In this document: piece after piece, positions 56,996 through 60,000 of the stretch
How the letters are laid out: every line of letters begins with the position of its first letter
Position numbering within the stretch: position 1 is the first letter of the stretch
Source of the DNA: Leptospira sp. B5-022
Lineage (GTDB): Bacteria > Spirochaetota > Leptospiria > Leptospirales > Leptospiraceae
Reading direction: 5' to 3'
Length of the DNA stretch: 60,000 nt
Assembly: GCF_000347035.1 (NCBI RefSeq)
Contig: NZ_ANIJ01000047.1
Location: forward strand, 1 to 60,000
Notes under the pieces: generated by a model
Seen by the model: only the letters and a program-made list of their open reading frames with translations
Database searches by the model: none
Told to the model about the DNA's origin: nothing
Translations under genes and position numbers: made by a program

Positions 56996-58570
56996 ATGAA
57001 TAGAAATTTGGAACTAGAACGCCAAGGGGAAGTAGCCGCAAATTATCTGCGGATCTTTTTAACGATAGTTTTTATTTTCGGAACCGCATTTGGGCTAGCC
57101 TGGAAAAGCGGAATCCAATCGGTTTTAGGTTATTATATCGGTGGAATCATCGCATATTCCTTCATAATCTTCTTTTCCATTTTTGTAATGAAGTTTTTCG
57201 GTTACAAACCTTGGTTGAAATACGCCACAGTGTTTATGGAATTTATCGGTTATGCGATAGTACAGGCCGGGTATTTTGGAACGGAAGACCAATGGAAACC
57301 GAACGGGGTGTTGAGCCCTGCAAACTACGGGATCTATTTTTTGATTTTAGCTGGGACTATTTTTAGGTTCAATCCTAGATTCACTTTTATCACTTCCACC
57401 GTCTTGGCAGTTCAATTCACCGCGATGTCTATGGCACTCACTATTCTGAACCCGCAACTTCTCACTATGGGTTATGAAGGAATGGTCCGATTGAGATCTC
57501 CTCTTGTAATTTTAATGGGAGTATTTTTATTCGCATTCGGGGTTACGATCTCCTATGCAACCAAGTTCGTAAGAAGGTTGGTAGAAGAAGCACAAAGTGC
57601 GGAAGAACGGGCGATTCGAAATTATACCTCTGCGAAGGAAATTCTGCAAAGTTCCGAAATAGTAGCGGAAGAACTTCGCAAATCTTTAATTGATGTGGAA
57701 GACGTGGCTAAAGCAAACGAAGATAGTAGCCGCGATCTTGCTAGTATGGTGGAAGAAACGTCCGCCACTTTGGAAGAGATGGGTGCGAGTATTGAATCCA
57801 TCGCAAAAATGGCGGAACAACAGGATGAATTCGGAGATGATACTTCCACTTCCATCGATAAATGGAAGGACCAAATGGTCCGAGTATTCGAAGCCGTTTC
57901 CTTTGCAAGAAGCCTAGGCGAAGGTTCGGCTGCCACAGCAATCGAGGGGGAGGGCACGGTCCGAGTTGCGTTAGACGTATTCTCTCAGTTTAAGGGTACG
58001 GTCCAGGAAGTGAGTAAGATATTAGGAGTGATCCAAGATCTTACAGGGAAAACGAATTTACTTTCTTTAAATGCAGCCATAGAGGCGGCAAGGGCGGGGG
58101 AAGCGGGAAAAGGATTCTCGGTAGTAGCGGAGGAAGTGAGTAAACTTGCGGATTCTTCCTCCAGAAACGCAAAAGAGATCGTTAAACAGATCGGAGCCTT
58201 GGGAGAAGCTTCCGATACAAGTTCCGAAAAATTCGGAGAGTTGGTCCAGGCATTCCGTGAGTTGACGGCGGGGATCGGTTCAATCGGAGAAGCTCTTGCT
58301 CAAGTAGGGGACTCGGTAGACAAACAAAAAAGTTTATCTACCGAAGTGGAGGATAAAAACAAACAGATCCGTGAACTTTCCAAAGAGATGAAAAATTCCA
58401 CATTAGAACAATCGAATGGAGCTAAACAGATCTTAGACGGGATAGAATATCTGAGTAAAAGATCTATGGAAATGTCCGAGATCACGGAAAAGCTTCGAAC
58501 TAGTTTGGAAAGACTAAAAGGAACTTCTCAGTCTTTGACAAAAACCTTGGAAGCAACTAAGTTGGAATAG
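56996..58570 (+). CDS. Methyl-accepting chemotaxis protein, 6-TM without periplasmic domain
   Basis: The ATG at 56996 follows a CCGAGGAATA site; the upstream extension to 56813 reads through the end of the OMP gene. Of 524 residues, the first 200 hold about six hydrophobic helices with short loops. The cytoplasmic part has a coiled coil and the MCP hairpin with [20 protein letters not shown] and GKGFSVVAEEVSKLAD. Like the protein at 26298, it lacks a periplasmic sensor and probably responds to membrane or cytoplasmic cues. A hairpin terminator lies behind it. Confidence 0.9.
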   Translation: MNRNLELERQGEVAANYLRIFLTIVFIFGTAFGLAWKSGIQSVLGYYIGGIIAYSFIIFFSIFVMKFFGYKPWLKYATVFMEFIGYAIVQAGYFGTEDQWKPNGVLSPANYGIYFLILAGTIFRFNPRFTFITSTVLAVQFTAMSMALTILNPQLLTMGYEGMVRLRSPLVILMGVFLFAFGVTISYATKFVRRLVEEAQSAEERAIRNYTSAKEILQSSEIVAEELRKSLIDVEDVAKANEDSSRDLASMVEETSATLEEMGASIESIAKMAEQQDEFGDDTSTSIDKWKDQMVRVFEAVSFARSLGEGSAATAIEGEGTVRVALDVFSQFKGTVQEVSKILGVIQDLTGKTNLLSLNAAIEAARAGEAGKGFSVVAEEVSKLADSSSRNAKEIVKQIGALGEASDTSSEKFGELVQAFRELTAGIGSIGEALAQVGDSVDKQKSLSTEVEDKNKQIRELSKEMKNSTLEQSNGAKQILDGIEYLSKRSMEMSEITEKLRTSLERLKGTSQSLTKTLEATKLE

Positions 58571-58596
58571 AAACCAACATTATAAATATTAAAAAA

Positions 58597-58648
58597 TATT
58601 TCATACGTCCTTCGATCGGAAGTTGTCCCAAAAGGAACGTATGAAATA
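58597..58648 (-). terminator. Strong terminator between converging genes
   Basis: TATTTCATACGT and ACGTATGAAATA pair perfectly and are extended inward by CCTT/AAGG. On the minus strand the stem is followed by TTTTTT, so it ends the AhpD-like gene transcript. Confidence 0.85.
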
Positions 58649-58666
58649 CGAAACGGAAAGTATTTT

Positions 58667-59107
58667 TCAATTCGGAGCCGTCATCCCGGTGGAGATCGCA
58701 ATCCGATTCCAGGAATTGATCGTATTGATTACGACGATCAAAGCGATAAATTCCTTTTCCTCAAAATGGGCTCGAACTCTCGTATACAGGTCATCCGGAA
58801 CCCCATGTTCCGAAATTTTAGTCACAAATTCCGTTAATTCTAAAGCAGCCCTTTCTTTTTCCGTATAATAAGGCGCCTCTCTCCAAGCGTTCAAAAGATA
58901 GATCCTTCTTTCTTCTTCTCCTAACTTTCTGGCATCAACGGTGTGCATGTTGATACAAAAAGCGCAACCATTGATCTGAGAAGCTCTGATCTTGATCAGC
59001 TCATAAAGTTTGATTTCGATCCCTGAGCTCTTAGCAAAGTTTTCCATCTCTATCATTCTTTCGAAAACTTGGGGATATACTTTGGCATAATTGAATCTTG
59101 CGTTCAT
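58667..59107 (-). CDS. AhpD-like carboxymuconolactone decarboxylase-family protein
   Basis: The 146-residue helical protein has the redox motif CAFCINMH (C48, C51, H55), preceded by KIRASQINGC. This is the AhpD/CMD thiol active site. By family it reduces peroxides or acts as a disulfide reductase partner. It is a second peroxide-related function in the window, after OsmC. It is monocistronic with a well-formed terminator behind it. Confidence 0.9.
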   Translation of the reverse strand: MNARFNYAKVYPQVFERMIEMENFAKSSGIEIKLYELIKIRASQINGCAFCINMHTVDARKLGEEERRIYLLNAWREAPYYTEKERAALELTEFVTKISEHGVPDDLYTRVRAHFEEKEFIALIVVINTINSWNRIAISTGMTAPN

Positions 59108-59416
59108 TTGTTTCCTCTTTTAAAAGAAAGACGCGCGAGGAGAGAGATTGTGACAATGGGTGGGAGATTTTTGAAAAGGCCCCGCCCTTTTTGGGTGGGG
59201 GCCGGTACGGTGGTACCCGCGAACAGCAAAGTCCTTGTATCAGATCTTCGCAATTTTTACAACTACATTTTAGTCGCTCTACTCATGTTGGAATTCCAAC
59301 AAGTGAAGATATATTCTGCTCCTTTAAAGGTTTCGATTTTTTCTTTACTAAGAGAGATTTGAGTTTTTCATTTATATCTTATTTTACGATCTTATCGTTT
59401 GGATTTAGGAGTATAA
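59108..59416. other. 309-base divergent intergenic region with palindromes
   Basis: It contains a GC-rich hairpin (59177-59203), a nearby GGTAC-GGT-GGTACC element, and a perfect 16-bp palindrome at 59286-59301. The two open frames that overlap here have no protein-like composition. Confidence 0.6.
59286..59301. repeat. 16-bp perfect palindrome TGTTGGAATTCCAACA
   Basis: It matches the pattern TGTNGGANNTCCNACA of the repeat at 14658-14673. Both lie in intergenic DNA outside coding regions. Confidence 0.5.
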
Positions 59417-60000
59417 ATGGTTTCTTTTGACAAGATCCAAAAGAGGGCGGCTAAAAGAAAAGGCGGAGAGAAGGCGTTGCAATCCCTTCTTCCCATAATA
59501 AGCCCTAAAAGCAAACTTAGTCGCCTCTCCGATGATCGGGTGCTTAGTGAAATGGCAAAGCGGATCTTCTCTGCTGGCTTTGTTTGGAAGGTTGTGGAAA
59601 ATAAATGGCCCGGATTCGAAGAAGCGTTCTTAGGTTTCGATCCAATAAAATTACTCAAACAGCCGAATCGATTTTGGGACGCCTTACAATTGGACGAAAA
59701 GATTATACGCAATGCGCAAAAGATCTCTTCTGTGAGAAAGAATGCGCAGTTTGTTGTGGATATCGCTCGGGAACACGGTAGTTTCGGAAAATTTTTGGCG
59801 GATTGGCCCGTCCAGGATCAGATCGGACTTTTGGATTTTCTTTCCAAGCACGGATCCAGGTTGGGAGGAAATACAGGGCAATACTTCTTACGTTTTATCG
59901 GAAGGGATTCCTTTATTTTATCTTCCGATGTTATATTATGTTTACGCGATGTAGGTCTTTCTTTGTCTTCTACAGGAAAATCCAAAAAGGATCTGTCGGC
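59417..60000 (+). CDS. DNA-3-methyladenine glycosylase I-like protein, C-terminus beyond window
   Basis: The ATG at 59417 follows TAGGAG. The 194 visible residues include MAKRIFSAGFVWKVVENKWP and FEEAFLGFDPIKL, then DEKIIRNAQKISSVRKNAQF, matching the helical HhH-GPD core of Tag-type glycosylases. By family it removes 3-methyladenine from DNA in base excision repair. The zinc-binding C-terminal residues lie outside the window, if present. The N-terminal 45 residues are basic and seem extra to the E. coli enzyme. Confidence 0.8.
   Translation, partial: MVSFDKIQKRAAKRKGGEKALQSLLPIISPKSKLSRLSDDRVLSEMAKRIFSAGFVWKVVENKWPGFEEAFLGFDPIKLLKQPNRFWDALQLDEKIIRNAQKISSVRKNAQFVVDIAREHGSFGKFLADWPVQDQIGLLDFLSKHGSRLGGNTGQYFLRFIGRDSFILSSDVILCLRDVGLSLSSTGKSKKDLS

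Noticed and set aside
59069..59430. Two overlapping plus-strand frames of 97 and 110 codons
   Set aside because: They run through the palindromes of the intergenic region, one begins inside the AhpD-like gene, and neither has a recognisable protein pattern.

Overview
The window is most probably a chromosomal segment of a Leptospira species (spirochaete, moderate GC). Pointers are two tandem OmpL1-type porins, a DUF1577/PilZ-like protein of a family I know mainly from Leptospira, a spirochaetal TatT-TRAP cluster, and many lipoproteins with relaxed lipoboxes. The species cannot be fixed from what I can see. Nothing resembles a phage, plasmid or CRISPR array; the only mobile-type gene is a partial transposase-like reading frame at the left edge.

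Layout. 1-7 kb: transposase-like fragment overlapping the end of a CzcA/CusA-type metal efflux pump, a small lipoprotein, an OB-fold-like exported protein coupled to an OsmC protein, and a PilZ-like protein. 7-17 kb: a YegP/DUF1508 mini-gene, a flavin monooxygenase-SDR operon, DUF1330, lipoproteins, a membrane-bound LuxR-type regulator, FecR-domain and TPR proteins, a YjfB-like mini-gene, a dienoyl-CoA isomerase-like crotonase and a REC-PAS-histidine kinase hybrid. 17-24 kb: a cell-envelope block (DUF900 lipase-like lipoprotein, LysM-M23 peptidase, bactofilin, class A PBP, Zn-dependent phospholipase C-like protein). 24-34 kb: lysA-ispD, tRNA-Leu, an MCP, a 7TM-AraC regulator, small membrane and envelope proteins, SPOR protein, coaE, tRNA-Phe. 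34-45 kb: pcm, two ompL1-like porins, TPP riboswitch plus thiC, a beta-barrel protein, a decayed gene, a class I isoprenoid-synthase-like protein, a SpoIIE phosphatase with receptor-like membrane part, an FGE-fold protein and a lipoprotein. 45-51 kb: a TRAP transporter with its TatT lipoprotein, bracketed by two DUF2147 paralogues. 51-60 kb: M14 peptidase, EamA exporter, surface and outer-membrane proteins, a second MCP, an AhpD-like protein and the start of a Tag-like DNA glycosylase.

How the genes work together. The bactofilin, M23 peptidase and PBP genes form a peptidoglycan-shaping set in the same orientation. The TatT-DctP-DctQ-DctM series is one uptake system, with hairpins between its transcriptional sub-units. 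Several sensory proteins (two MCPs, REC-HK, SpoIIE, 7TM-AraC, membrane LuxR) couple membrane sensing to motility, phosphorylation or transcription.

The most unusual structure is a pair of short inserts. One lies behind the PBP gene and one behind tRNA-Leu. Each is bounded by a second copy of the 3' end of the preceding gene, and both contain the same 17-base core GCGACCCRTAGGGAGCG. In the PBP case the two gene ends differ only by synonymous changes. This looks like a family of short elements that enter gene 3' ends and supply a replacement end.
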